Positions 12,851-24,424 of a stretch of DNA of 64,000 nt are shown here, in pieces (the stretch's first letter is position 1; every line of letters begins with the position of its first letter). The stretch comes from Chaunax sp. Z400 (Eukaryota; Chordata; Actinopteri; Lophiiformes; Chaunacidae). The DNA lies in assembly GCA_037577475.1 (NCBI GenBank), contig CM075187.1, positions 3,101,046 through 3,165,045 on the forward strand. Reading direction: 5' to 3'. Below the pieces are notes generated by a model. It was not told where the DNA came from and searched no databases. It was given only the letters and a program-made list of their open reading frames with translations. Position numbers and translations under genes: made by a program.

Positions 12851-15604
12851 CTTATCTTAATGTTGTACTCCTCCCTCTTAGCATCATGACTGAAACACAT
12901 CACACTAACACTATCTCAGTCTTTACAGTGGAAGTATCTGCAGTGTTGAGGATAAACGGCCATAAGAAATAATAGAATTGTCTCATAATCATCCAGTTAA
13001 GAGTTTCCTGAGTACCACAGTACTCCCAGTGACTGTCTGCCCCGTACAAACATAAACTGTTAGCAGCCAGAATGGCTTTACAGAGTGCAGAATAGTCTAG
13101 TCAAAAAAGTCTGGACACAACCTCGAGGGACTGTCTTAAAAGTTCATGCAAAGGTGCAAAGAGAGCTTTTCAGCTTTCGTCATTTTCTCCATAGTCACTT
13201 CTAATGAACACACTTTTCTTCTGGACCTCGGATGTCCAACAGCCCTGAAAGCATCATCATACAATATGGCCCCTCGCTTTTCACACTTGTTCCTTCCCAC
13301 TGTGGACCTCTCTTCTCTTTCCATTATTCATTTCTGCCCGGGCTGCTCAGAGTTACACCTCTTTTGGGAGGTGCTTTATTGTTGTTACTTTTTATAATGT
13401 GGGCGACTTAACGTTTATATATACCAGGGATAAAAAATCTCCTTCTGTTTGTTTTCAGCCACATTTCCCACGTGAACATTTGCACCGCTTCACTGATATC
13501 TGCTTTAAGGGGGGGGGGAATTAAAGATATAAAACAAAACAAGACCGTCACCTCGAGTAAAACCCGGATTCTTACAGGGTCCAACATCCAATGATTACTC
13601 CATACAAACCCAAACCAACTTCGGACTTATTGTTAATTTAATTGCAGCTGCATCATTTTACTCCCAAGAGGATAAACAATTATCCCAGAACAAACAAGTT
13701 GAGGTGATTTGTAGAATAAAAGAGCGAGCGGCTGATCCATCAGGAAGAGAAACGCACACTGTAGCATTTTGTTTATGAGCTTTTAAAACGGAGCGTCTTC
13801 TCACACCACCAAACAAAGCCTCTCTCCACCAGAATCTCATTATGAGTCGTAATGACAAATTCACCCTTTGCAATTATTTGCTGCCATTTCAGAGCTCTAT
13901 CTGGCTGGGAGAGGACTCGGCCATAAACCTGGTGAGGTAGAACAGCGGCAGGGAGAGTGATATACTGAACAGCAACAATGCTGACAAATGAAATGGTGCA
14001 CATACTTGCAGACATCTTGAAGTGGTTCACAGAGGCTTTTGAGCTCATTACAAATATTTAGTTAGATGATAAAATAAATTTAAAAAATCTCATAAAAACA
14101 CCCATGGAACATGGGTAATGCAGAATGAGGTAATCAAATGACCACAAACTCATCAACAAGAGCTTTTAATGAAATAACATCCTTAAATGAACACAGGGAG
14201 ACGATGGAAAGTGAGCAATGGCTTTTCAGGGTAGTTTGAATTTTTAATTGCCTGTCGGGAGAATATTAGATAAGGCTTGATTAGAAATAAATTGAAAATC
14301 TCTGCTGAGTGCATCAACTGGTAGACACTGAAGGAGACAGGGACGGAAGGTAGTTGATTGATTGACTATCTATTAGTGTTGGTTCTGTTAATATCTTAAT
14401 ACACACATGCACGCGACAAATGCAGCGTATTGGATAACATACATTTTTTTAGAATTCAAGTGATGCTCCTCTAATGACAGTATCTACAGGCCTTTTTCAT
14501 GCACTCAGAGTCTAACACTGCTCTATGCTGATGATTCTGTTTGACATTGATGGCGGCTTCACTGCTGCTCTCTTCCTGTACAAATGTCTCTCTCATGCAG
14601 GTTCCTGACCTTTGACCCCTCCCTCTGATTTATCCTGCATGTCTGCAGTCATCATCTGGGTTCTGGTAATACCCAATTAAACCTGAAGGTCCACACAGGA
14701 TGAATCTAACTGAACTATACTCCAGTTATGTAACTTCAGCCTCTGTCTCACATGAATTTAACCATTTAATCAATGGCCAATATGAATATTTATACTTATT
14801 ATAGATGTATTTGACCTATTTTAATATATAAAACTCATAATTATTGTGGCAGTTTATGACATCCCTTACAGACAAGAGGTTTAATCAATTGTCCTATTAG
14901 TATACTTCTTTTAAAGTAAAAATAAGAGAGAACATTTTCAGTGTTTGGTGTAAAACACTTTGAAAAACGTACAAAAAACAATGTACAACAGCAAAAATGC
15001 ACATATTTATGATAAAACTTTAAGTGTTTCATACCTCAGCAATGTGTTGTGAGACAATAGGCAGTAATTTAGGAAGAATTTGTCTGTAGAATTTGTCATG
15101 AATTACAATTTCTATCAAACTAAGGTCTCTGGCGATAATCATGATGTCTTCTGCAGAGATAGCCTGACTGTTAATGGATTTATAAGGAGGTCTAGATAAT
15201 AAAATCCCTTTTTATTAAGTCAAATATCACTTCTCCAACTCCTCCTGGGGTAATCTCTCTAATGATTATTTTCTATAAAGGAGCAGCGGTGAGGGCAACC
15301 GTCTTCGTGGAATAACTGCTTCCAGATAACGGAGGCCATCACAGTGACAGGCGGGTCAAGAGGTCTGCAGACTGCAGAGCATGTGCAGCCGGCTGTGTGA
15401 AATAAAGGACACAAGGGACGACGAGCTCGACTCATCTGAGCGGCCTCAGAATACGGGCTGTTCTCTACTCACAGAGGAGAAAACAGCATAAACAAAGCCA
15501 AGAAGAAAAGATCTACACAGTGTATTTCACTGCAACATGGTGCAGACACTGGTCTCGCTTCAGGCTTTGAAGCTTTAGGAATATGCAATACTTAGAGTTA
15601 TATT
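12851..15604. other. Long intergenic stretch, nothing firmly recognised
   Basis: No supported gene. A string near 13096-13125 (AGTCAAAAAAGTCTGGACAC) resembles terminal repeats of some fish Tc1-like elements, but no partner end or transposase was found. A G-run is at 13510-13519. 13640-14050 and 14200-14300 are unique blocks of unknown role. Confidence 0.35.
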
Positions 15605-15610
15605 GCACCA

Positions 15611-15793
15611 GTTTCAGAGCTGTTTCATTTATTTAGATCCTTCTGGCTTCGCTCTTTATCGCTGGTTTATATTGTGTTTTGAATGAAGACAAAAGAAAAA
15701 GCCACAAAAGCTGTAAACTCCTTATTTGCATCACCAGAAATGAAACCAAACGTTGCTGCATGTGGAGGAGAAAAAAAAGATCTATTGTTGAAA
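15611..15793 (+). repeat. Local tandem duplication, copy 1 segment A
   Basis: This begins with a 28-bp string (15611-15638) found again without change at 17040-17067. Alignable sequence continues through 'AAAGAAAAAGCCACAAAA', 'ACCAGAAAT' and 'CATGTGGAGG' to a shared AGATCTATTGTTGAAA at the end. The partner copy (17040-17251) is slightly longer because of small insertions. Confidence 0.85.
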
Positions 15794-15934
15794 TGAGGAG
15801 GTTATGATTTCATCGCCGTTTGCCTGTTTGTGATAAAAATATCTGAAAAAGTTCTAAATGGATTGAAATGAACGAGCTGACCCTCGGAGCTGGGAGGAGG
15901 TGATTGGATTTTTTAGGTGGATTTGGATCCAGGT

Positions 15935-16060
15935 GTGGAATCATCAGAATCAGAAACGTTTTTATTGACAGGTTTACATCTACAAGGAATCTGACTTCCT
16001 GGTTCAAAGTCAACATAAATCTAAGCATAAATATAAAACAGAAACATCTTCAACTAGACT
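15935..16060. repeat. Possible dispersed repeat fragment
   Basis: The string 'ATCAGAATCAGAAACGTTTT' followed by 'TATTGACAGG' matches a pattern often seen at the ends of fish retroposons ('agaatcagaaatactttattgat'). It lies in the material separating segments A and B of duplication copy 1, so it may belong to the insertion that split that copy. Confidence 0.4.
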
Positions 16061-16485
16061 GTCAGGATGTGCAAACAATGTGCCAGTTTTTCAAAGAATA
16101 GTTAAAAATAATAATGCAAACAAACATTTTTTGCATTTAAATGGTGAAAAACTTGTATACATGTTTATTGTTGGTCACTCTGTCTTCATAATTGCCATAT
16201 TTTGTCTTCATCCCTCCTTCATGTCTCATCCTGTCTTCATATTTGATGTATTTCTCTTCCTATCATAAACACTGTTCTTATTTTTACATATATAAATAGA
16301 TAGATATTGATATAGTGATAATTATCTGTTGTCTTATTATAGATTCAGATTAGGTATGTTTTTACTTGGCTTTTAAGGTACCTTGAAATAGAATGATAAT
16401 AAATGCACATATTTAACAGTTGAGGCCCTTTTGTGTTTGCTGGGCATAATGCAGCCTTATTGGAGGAATGTATATGTATACTGTG

Positions 16486-16540
16486 AAAAAGCCATAACAT
16501 TGAGTCTATAGATCTCAGAGTGGGTGCGGCCATTCTAACA
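16486..16540 (+). repeat. Local tandem duplication, copy 1 segment B
   Basis: It contains AAAAAGCCATAACATTGAGTC and, after a short diverged piece, GGTGCGGCCATTCTA. Both recur in order at 17293-17346. In copy 2 segment B follows A by about 40 bp. Here it is about 690 bp away. Confidence 0.75.
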
Positions 16541-16639
16541 TTATGGATTTTCCCCTGTTTATATTGTTGTACTGGTCATACTTTTTATATTTTATTTGCT
16601 ATCTATTTTTTATTTTATTTATTTACTTTTTTGATTGCT

Positions 16640-16715
16640 TGTTTTAAAAAAAATATACGATACAAATTTCCCCATTGTGGGACTAATAAAGGACTTTCTT
16701 ATCTAATCTTATTGT
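16640..16715 (+). mobile_element. Retroposon 3'-end-like fragment
   Basis: It contains 'AATTTCCCCATTGTGGGAC' and 'TAATAAAGGACTTTCTTATC'. This 3' tail motif recurs widely in fish LINE/SINE ends, usually followed by TCTTA-type short repeats. Only the tail is present. Confidence 0.5.
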
Positions 16716-16774
16716 TCCCTGAGAATTGAGGGAAAATGTTGAAATGTCACAATGTGAAGGCACAAATTCCAAAT

Positions 16775-16915
16775 TCCAACATGCTTGATACCCTCCATCA
16801 TTTATATAAAAAAATAAACAGCTTAGGTCCTAATACAGATCCCTGAGGTACTCCACAATTAATATCTAAGCATGCTGATTTGGAGTCACCCATTTGCAAA
16901 TTGTACTACTACATA
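16775..16915 (-). mobile_element. LINE reverse-transcriptase palm fragment
   Basis: The minus strand reads, with one frameshift, through 'MGDSKSACLDINCGVPQGS', 'VLGPKLF' and 'YIND'. This is the GVPQGSVLGPLLF...YIND block of non-LTR retrotransposon reverse transcriptases, just upstream of the catalytic YADD motif. The catalytic motif itself is not preserved here. It lies between the two copies of the local duplication. It is a truncated, dead fragment, with the clade not assigned. Confidence 0.8.
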
Positions 16916-17039
16916 AATAATGATGTGAATAAATGTTTAACAGTATTATAGTTGTTCAGATATAAAACGTGTTGTTGTGGCTCCGTCTGGAAACTAAATG
17001 ACAGCGTAGTCGGAGGTATGTGCAGAACAGAAGGCGCCG

Positions 17040-17251
17040 GTTTCAGAGCTGTTTCATTTATTTAGATTACTCTGGGTTTGCTCTTTCTGGCTTGTTTTCC
17101 ATCAGTGTTGAGTTCAGACAGTCAAAGAAAAAGCCACAAAAAACCCTGTAAAGTCCTTATTATTTAATCCTGAACATCACAGCAGCTGCATTACCAGAAA
17201 TTACACCAAGCCCCGGTACATGTGGAGGGGGAGAAAGATCTATTGTTGAAA
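17040..17251 (+). repeat. Local tandem duplication, copy 2 segment A
   Basis: Partner of 15611-15793 at an offset of 1,429 bp. It shares the 28-bp start, the central 'AAAGAAAAAGCCACAAAA' and the end AGATCTATTGTTGAAA. Mismatches and small insertions between the copies show that the duplication is not recent. Confidence 0.85.
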
Positions 17252-17292
17252 AGTGTCTGTGTTGTTTCATATATCATTGATTAGACAAAATA

Positions 17293-17346
17293 AAAAAGCC
17301 ATAACATTGGGTCAGGAGAACACTGGGCACGGTGCTGACATTCTAT
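17293..17346 (+). repeat. Local tandem duplication, copy 2 segment B
   Basis: Partner of 16486-16540, sharing AAAAAGCCATAACATTGGGTC and GGTGCTGACATTCTA. It stands only about 40 bp after segment A, so copy 2 probably keeps the original, uninterrupted arrangement. Confidence 0.75.
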
Positions 17347-17749
17347 CACAGCAGACACATATTGACTGGTGCTCTGAAAGTAGTCACTCACTCATCAGTG
17401 TGAGGCAGCCTGATTGAGTTGCCAGCAGCCACTAAATGAGGCCTCCATCCACTGTGGGTCGAAATGAACTGCAATCTTTTCAGACCTTGTTGCAGCCAAG
17501 AGACCAAGTGAGTGTGTGAGAGGAGGCAAAGAGGGGGAGAGGTTTAAAACCCCGGAGGATTTACAATAAGTTTACAGAAAAAGAGAGCAAGTGAGGTTAG
17601 AGGAACGCCACGAAAACAAAGCAAGGCTTCAAGATGCCCTTATTTCATTGTGCTCTCATGGATTATTGTTGAACTGCATCAAAGAACGCAGACTGACGCG
17701 TTGTAACGCCTCTCCTCCCCCGTCCTCACCCTCGGTCTCGACTTGAACT

Positions 17750-18400
17750 CTCTTGGTGTCGCAGAGACAGAAAGCGTGCAGTTAATTACGGCTAATGAAA
17801 GCTTGTTTGAGCAGCAGAGGAGGGGTGTACATTAGTGGGGAGAGAGTCAAGCGGCTTGAACCAGAGGGTTCCACGCACAATTTGTTTGAACCTGGGTCCT
17901 CCTCACTCTCTGCATGCTAATTTACCTTGGGGCTGCGCCGCCTGTTTTTAAATATCGTTAATTGACTTAAGAGCTCATCAACGTGCTTCGTCTTCATTAG
18001 GTTAATGAAAAGGCCCAGTGTTTATTTTTCGTAACAGATTGTGGCAATGACATAATCTAATCGGTTACTTCCACTTCCTGAAGGATTGAGTCCTGCTGAT
18101 GTGAGCTGTAGGAGCCGCTCAGATGGTCTCTGTTTGTGGGAGTCTGTCTCTGACAAAGCAGAGACGGGGGAGGAATTAGAATAAACACATTTGGCCCCTG
18201 GCATGAATCTATGTTGCCCCGCTCTAATCGACAGTGTGAACTAACAAGAACGTAATGGTAGTTTTGATGTGTGGCTTGTCTGGGTGACAAACAGGGGACA
18301 GCCTCTGTAAATGCGACGATTGCAGATTTGTCACTGTAATCCTTAATGTGTGGAAATAAATCAGCCCCGGTGGAACGTCCTCGACCCGTGTCACGAACCC
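17750..18400. promoter_or_regulatory. Candidate conserved non-coding block
   Basis: A unique block with homeodomain-type cores: TTAATTAC near 17781, GCTAATGAAAG, ATGCTAATTTACC near 17914, CGTTAATTGAC near 17956 and ATTAGGTTAATG near 17996. There is no repeat and no plausible reading frame. Enhancer function is inferred only from composition. Confidence 0.3.
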
Positions 18401-18519
18401 AACGCGCCCTGTAAGATTCGGGGAAAAAGAAACCCTTCCTGTTCTTTAAGGGTTGAGTATGCGACTTATGGAAATATTTATTACCTCTGTTAAAGAGAGT
18501 TTGAGGAAGTTATACAATA

Positions 18520-18825
18520 AACTGTGTTTGTTTATTTGTTTGTCTGCAAAAAGTTTTCAAAGGATTTTGATGGAATTTTGATGTAGTTCTGGGTACGGAT
18601 GTAAATTCTGGATCACTTTTTCTCTTTCTTCAACTCTGCGAGATAGTTTCCTTTTTTTTAATAATATGCCAACATCATAAAAAACAATAATAGAATAAAA
18701 TATTCTATTTTTATCCAATCACCATGATTTATTACTTTTTTTGATACATTGTTGTTATTTATTTATTTCCCTTACTGAATGTTTTATTTTATTCTATGTT
18801 TTTGTAAGTAATAAATAAAAGTCAC

Positions 18826-18877
<52 letters not shown>

Positions 18878-18980
18878 CAAAATAAAAATCCAGGCAGGGA
18901 CGACTTGTGATGCTCCACCTCTATGCACAATCTGATCCAGATCTGCATCATAATCTGGATCTGAGATATTAAAATCTATT
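18520..18980. repeat. Diverged dispersed-repeat pieces around an (ATT)n tract
   Basis: Pieces such as 'TTTGATGGAATTTTGATGTA' and 'GATCCAGATCTGCATCA' resemble parts of the dispersed family at 21.1-22.0 kb. An ATT tract of about 16 units occupies 18826-18875. The parts are too diverged for element ends to be set. Confidence 0.5.
18826..18875 (+). repeat. (ATT)n microsatellite
   Basis: A pure ATT trinucleotide tract of about 16 units. Confidence 0.95.
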
Positions 18981-19774
18981 ATTTGGAGGAGGGTATTACG
19001 TATATATTGGATAAAAAAGGAAAATTTCTTTAATAATGTGTAAAAAATAAATCCAAATCCAAATTAAGACTTTTAAAAAAAGCAATGCAAAGTTACACAG
19101 TCTACTAAACAACAGCTACAACCTAACAAAACACATCTAAACAGAAATAATGATCCAAATGGAGGTTATTTAGAGACATGACTTTTACCAGCACATAAAA
19201 ATGTATTAATGATGTTAAGAAAATGCAAGGTAGGTTCATTCAAACACTTTCTGCCCCCCCCCCCCGAGAAAATGAGAAAAGATTTTATGATTTAAATGAA
19301 ATGCTGTCATTTAACCTCTGACCTCCTTCATGCGTCTCTCAGACACACTTTGCGTCGGCGGCCCTCAGACGCTGAACTCTGGCTGCTGCAGGCGTTGGGA
19401 GCCAGGAGGGCCACACATTAGGTGAGTAAGTCTGTCTGAGCTGCTGTAACACTTAGGCAAAGCGTGCTGATCTTCCTCCAGAGGACAGTAACATTTGAGG
19501 CCATCTCTAGTGGTGTAGCCCATAAAGAGTGACATGGTGGTAAAATAAATCACTCCCCCGACCCCAGACCCCTTACCTCCTCCCTCCTCCCTCCTCCCCA
19601 CTCCTCACCCCCTGCCCCCCTCTGCTCCTGGCTGTCTGGGCCCTGTGGCCATCAGAGGGCTGCAAAAGCTCATCAGTGAGAATTTGAGAATCCTCCTAGG
19701 AGCTTTTCTGGGGTCAGCTTGGCCTCTCCGTGCCATAAACAGCTTTCAGTCAGGTTCATCACTAACTGCGCCCC

Positions 19775-19777
<3 letters not shown>
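18981..19777. other. Unique intergenic DNA
   Basis: No gene recognised. It includes a C-run at 19253-19265 and a strongly pyrimidine-rich stretch at 19556-19625. Confidence 0.4.

Positions 19778-19864
<87 letters not shown>
19778..19864 (+). repeat. (CA)n microsatellite
   Basis: A pure AC/CA tract of about 43 units, one of the two longest CA tracts in the window. Confidence 0.97.
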
Positions 19865-19865
<1 letters not shown>

Positions 19866-20159
19866 TTTAGCTCACTGTCCATCCTTGCACTCCCTCTCCG
19901 AAGCACCCAACAGCAGACGTTTCCAATAAATCTTTTGACCCCCTCCTCTTGCCTCTTGTCTGGGAGCCCCTGTCTGTCCCCGACTTGGCCCGAGATGATG
20001 CGTTCTGCTGAAGTCACTTAAATAAAAAGATCGCAGTGGGAGACATAATGTGTTAAAGTAATAAGATGGTCTCGGGCAGGTCACGGCCCCTTTCCCTGCT
20101 CCAGTGCTCCTGTGGAGGCTCTTTGAGTTAATGGGCTGTGGTCAGTGCACCGGTGAGCC

Positions 20160-20840
20160 ATAAAAGCTGCCCTCCGAAACTACAGCCCTGTTCAGAACAG
20201 GGGGATCCTCCAAAAGCCACTAACTGGCCCATCTAGATAACAGCACACCCAACACTATTTCCACGGAGCATCTGACACTCCCAGGACCTGTAAATCTCCC
20301 GTATTTATCATCTCCTCTTGTACCTCTCCCCCCTGACTGCCATCCTTACACAACTGTCCTTCAGTGTCAAGTGGATTTTACAGGGAAGGGAGTTTTTCGC
20401 ACCACTTTCCCAACTCGTCTGACCTGGATCCAAGCCATGCATATAATAGTACACTTTACCATTAAAATCCTGCAACAATAAAGCAGCAGCGTGTAGCGTT
20501 TAATTGGAATGGAAGCATTGAGATTGGAAAGCTATAACAAATTATCCCATTGCATTTTCAACAGCAGGTTATTTTTGCGATGGCTAGTGTGACTTCGCTC
20601 GTGTGTGCAGGCTGGCTGAGCCGGGGGGAGTGACCGTTAATGAATCTAGCTCCGGGGATTAATAAGAGGCAGGGGACGTGTCATGGAGAAGTGTCCCGGC
20701 ATCATGGTGACGCCGCCGCAGCCCCCATCCTCATCTTCACTTACAGTGATTACATGTGAGCCCCTGTCATGAGCTATAAGTGGTTTTATTAAATCGTATT
20801 AAATGCCATTGTTTATGCCTGGCTTTTCTTCCTCGTTGGT
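20160..20840. promoter_or_regulatory. Candidate conserved non-coding block
   Basis: About 680 bp of unique sequence with balanced composition, no low complexity and no long frame. It includes GCGTTTAATTGG, GATTAATAAGAG and an AAATCGTATTAAATGCC stretch. Candidate regulatory DNA on composition only. Confidence 0.3.
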
Positions 20841-21109
20841 CTCCCTATGTTTTGTTTTTTTTAGTTTTTTTGTCGCCTGCCCTTAACATGCTTCATTTCA
20901 GTCTCACTTCAGGTTTCATCATCAAGGCGTTAACATGTTAAGTCAAATTAACCAATTCTTCCTCATGCCAGATTTATGGAATCTCTCTTTCTTTTAGCTG
21001 CTGAAACCCTTATCTTGTGATTGGTTAGTTTGTATGGTGTTGCATAACAATAGAATAGCATTCAGTAGAGAGCATAAGGCCCAAAAGTCTTACACTTCCA
21101 TGCCTCCTC

Positions 21110-21410
21110 CCTTCACAAAGGTTCATGGGAATTGGTTCAGTATTCTTTTCATAATTTGGAAAATGTTGGAAAATGCTCTCTTAAAATATAAAAGGAAGTA
21201 GGAAGTAAAACTTCCTGGATCCTCTCCTTTGTCCAAACCAGCACCAAAATTTTAACCGGCTCTTTTCTGGCTCATGCCTCATCCTTCTACCAAGTTTCGT
21301 GGAAATCTGCCCGTAAATTTTTGCATAATCCTGCTAACAAACAGACTAACCAACTAAAACAGGACTCGGTATAAAGAGCACATCTCTGCCAAGGCCTTAG
21401 AATCTTACAT
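21110..21410 (+). repeat. Dispersed fish repeat, fairly complete copy
   Basis: Best copy in the window of the recurring family. In order it shows 'CTTCCTGGATCCT', 'CCAGCACCAAAATT', 'CTGGCTCATGCCTCATCCTT', 'CCAAGTTTCGTGGAAATCTG', 'TTTTTGCATAATCCTGC', 'TAACAAACAGACTAACCAAC' and 'TCTGCCAAGGCC'. No terminal inverted repeats or reading frame are seen. It is probably a non-autonomous retroposon or a retroposon 3' end. The class is not known. Confidence 0.65.
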
Positions 21411-21869
21411 GTCTTACAACATCACCAGAAAATCATAAGACAAATCATAGTCGTCTTGTTATATTTGTAAAACTGTAGGAGATGGATGACATCATCGTCA
21501 TCCCAGCTGGTAGTTGTGTTTCAAGCGGCTAAATAAAGATTAATCTGACAAATACATATTTAGATCCAGCAGACATGGATTATTGGATCTCCAAAATATG
21601 GCAAAAACCAGGAAAACAAGTTGAAACAAATTCAAGCAAATAAAAACAGTTAAGGTATAAAAACAAATAATGACCATAAGAATAAACAAAAACAGCTGAG
21701 CCGAAAAAAAAGAGAATTAGAGAAAATATAGAGGGATAAACATTGTATGAGAGTCTTCAGGATTTTAGTCATAAATACTGTACAAAAATGAAAGGAAAGA
21801 CAAAAATTGGGCCTATAAAAATTGGGTTTAAATCGGAAAAGCCAGTGAAAAAAAGATGTCATTCAAAAA

Positions 21870-22035
21870 CTGTGGATCCGGATCATGATCTGGATCTACG
21901 TCCAAATTGAATGGGTTTGACCCTGAACCACAGACAAACCTCTGTTGAACCTATTGCTTTACCTGCTGAAAAAACTCCCCAAACCAATCAACCAACAGAC
22001 ACAGCTGAAAACATAACCTTCCTTTGCAGAGGTAA
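21870..22035 (+). repeat. Dispersed fish repeat, partial copy
   Basis: Ends like the 23.5-kb copy: 'AACCAATCAACCAACAGACA', then 'GAAAACATAACCTTCC' and 'GCAGAGGTAAAAATC'. The 5' part differs ('GATCATGATCTGGATCTACG'). Confidence 0.6.
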
Positions 22036-23490
22036 AAATCACTTATTGGCTATTGATTATGGAAATCACTTGTTTTGTGGTGTTTAATAGCCACACATCT
22101 GACTGTTGGTATTTATAGAACTCATCAGTTTGTATCAACAGAACATTAACAATGCCTTTAAACATTCAAACCTCCTTTTTTTCACCTGAAAATGTTCCTT
22201 TTTTCTACTCATAATATCATTATTTCTATTTCTGTTTTATCCTCACAGGCCTCACACGTATGTCTTAGACATTTTTCTCTCCCTATCTTCCCCTCTGTGT
22301 GTAACATATAGACACATACAGAGAGACAGAGAGAGCAGCACACCAGACAGACGGACTGCCTCCCCCATAATAACCTCCTAGTGTTGGAGCAGACTCTCAG
22401 AGAGATATCCTTGAGCCTCACCTCCATCTCTCTAACAGGTCACGCCGAGATCCAGGAGATAGTGAGCTATAGTTAAGGTCCAGATCTGCTATCTGGACTT
22501 GAGTGATGGAGGAAACCATGTGGCGACATGTTTATTGTCACCCAGATGGTCCACAATGCAGTAGCTTGGCGAGCCACATCCGTCCCTAATATAATTCATG
22601 GAGTGGCACCATTGTGGGGTGACTGATAAGGCCTTCACTTAGCCCTGCACTGGTCACTTGTCTCAAGGAGACTCCAAAGAAACTTCACTCTGTACAAATG
22701 GTGGGCAAAATATCTAATCCCTCCAAGGGCTGCACTTTAGTGCTAAAACTTGTAGTGAGGTTACAGGGCTGAGAAAGGCCATTTATAATGGGAGAATTCT
22801 CTCTTTACCATTTGGCTCCTTGGAAGAAGAAATTCTTATTTAGAGAGAAAAAGCAATTTCTTGTGCAGGAAATGTAGAGTAGATGAGAAAGACTGGAAGA
22901 AGTCAGTGGAAGCCCACCCAGAGCGGCTGACCGCACAAACGCAGGCCTCCAGAGTCTCTCGCCTCGGCACGTCAAAACATTTTGGCACCTTGAACTTCAA
23001 GAGTTTCGCACAGCAGTAAAAAGCTGAGAAAATGTTATTCTTACAAATGACTTAATTGCTGTGTTTTTGGTGACATTTTGAAAGTGAAGGACGCCATCAA
23101 ACATTCGGAGGGGAAGGTTAAATGGAACCAAATGCGCGGTTGTCCCAGAGGGGATGGACGCGGTCACTGATGGGTAAGATGAGAGGAGATCAGCTCGGTG
23201 CTGCGGCGACTCCTTCAATCTGTTTCCCATCAAACCATCGTGGTTCAGGTCCTGCAGAGAAATCTTCTCTGACAAGGAAAATGTTTAGAACCGCTTAACG
23301 ATCCTGAGAAATCTGTTCGCTATTATGGTAGCATGTTATCTCATAAATGTGCTTTTTCACGTTGTTTGAATTTCAACATAATTATTGAGACCTTGCAAAT
23401 TCTTGAATATCTGCTGAAAGATGAAAGATGAGAATAAAAATCACTTTAGCTTTTATTGAGAATCATTAGCTCATCAAGTTTTTTTTGGGG
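22036..23490. other. Intergenic DNA with a weak LINE-like trace
   Basis: No gene recognised. At 22540-22670 the plus strand loosely resembles the C-terminal 'QNAVARxxxxxxxxxHITPVLxxLHWxxV' region of fish LINEs (ATGGTCCACAATGCAGTAGC, then CCCTGCACTGGTCACTTGTC). Similarity is low and no further motif supports it. Confidence 0.35.
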
Positions 23491-23499
23491 GGGCTAATC

Positions 23500-23750
23500 C
23501 TGCTAACAATAAAACTAAACCATCAGCACCTTTACGTCAGGATTTGTGAAGTCTTTCCTGAGGAATTCTGAGGCATAAAAGAATTCCTGGATCTACACCA
23601 AAATGTAATGTCTTCTTTCCTGGCTCATGCACCATCCTTCCACTAAGTTTTATGGAAATCTGTCCTGTAGTTTTTTAGTAGTCCTGCAAAAAAAAAAACC
23701 CCAACAAACCAACAAACCCAGAAAACAGCCTCCTTGGCTGAGATAAAAAT
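23500..23750 (+). repeat. Dispersed fish repeat, copy
   Basis: Contains 'GAATTCCTGGATCTACACCA', 'CTGGCTCATGCACCATCCTT', 'TTTATGGAAATCTGTCCTGT', 'CCAACAAACCAACAAACCC' and 'CCTCCTTGGCTGAGATAAAA'. This is the same order as at 21110-21410. It abuts the MITE-like element that starts at 23757. Confidence 0.65.
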
Positions 23751-23756
23751 CGACTC

Positions 23757-24082
23757 AGGGTTCTTTCACTCCGACCTCGTTTAGTCCGGACTTTTGGACT
23801 TTTCAGTTTGCTCCAGACCAAAATTGCAGCTGTGAAACCTCCCCGGACCAAAGTCCGGAACAAAGACTCGGTCTTTGGTTCGGGGGGATCTCGGTCCAGA
23901 TCAAACTGAACCATAGTTCGGTTTGTTTACAGTGTGAAAGCACTTTTTTTTGGATGGTTCGGACTTTCAGACCAATTACAGGAAGTTACAACAGGCTACC
24001 GTCACCAATAAACAAGAGAAGAAGAAAAACAAACACAAGAAGTTAAAATTGCGCCGTGGTAAAACACTTTATTTTCTGCGAA

Positions 24083-24127
<45 letters not shown>

Positions 24128-24424
24128 ACGAGAGGACGGGAGAGCAACGACACCTGAATGTAAGAAAACTGTAGCAGTATGTAAAGGTGACGTCAAAAGT
24201 GAGAAGGGCAGTTTTTATGATGACCTGGACAGAATTCTGGACAATCAATCATCAGGTATGTAGACGATGACGACAGGATGAAGGCATGTCAGGAAAAGTT
24301 CTTTAGTGTGCTTAGAAAATCACAATGTGAAACCAGATCTAACCGGATCAAATGTAAACAATGTGACAAAAACCAGAACCTCGGTTCAGACCTTGGTTCA
24401 GACTCTCGGGTGTGAATGAGCCCT
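23757..24424. mobile_element. ~670-bp MITE-like DNA transposon
   Basis: Bounded by imperfect terminal inverted repeats: AGGGTTCTTTCACTCC at the left and GGGTGTGAATGAGCCCT at the right. Sub-terminal inverted matches include TTCAGTTTG/CAAACTGAACC and repeated CGGTCCAGA/CCGGACCAAA/GGTTCAGAC strings. There is no transposase frame, so it would be non-autonomous. A GA microsatellite lies inside. A clean target-site duplication could not be identified, so the superfamily (Harbinger-like or other) is left open. Confidence 0.65.
24086..24125 (+). repeat. (GA)n microsatellite inside the MITE-like element
   Basis: About 19 AG units, preceded by GAAGATG. Confidence 0.95.

Noticed and set aside
13096..13125. 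Tc1-like terminal repeat
   Set aside because: A single short similarity without a partner end or transposase sequence.
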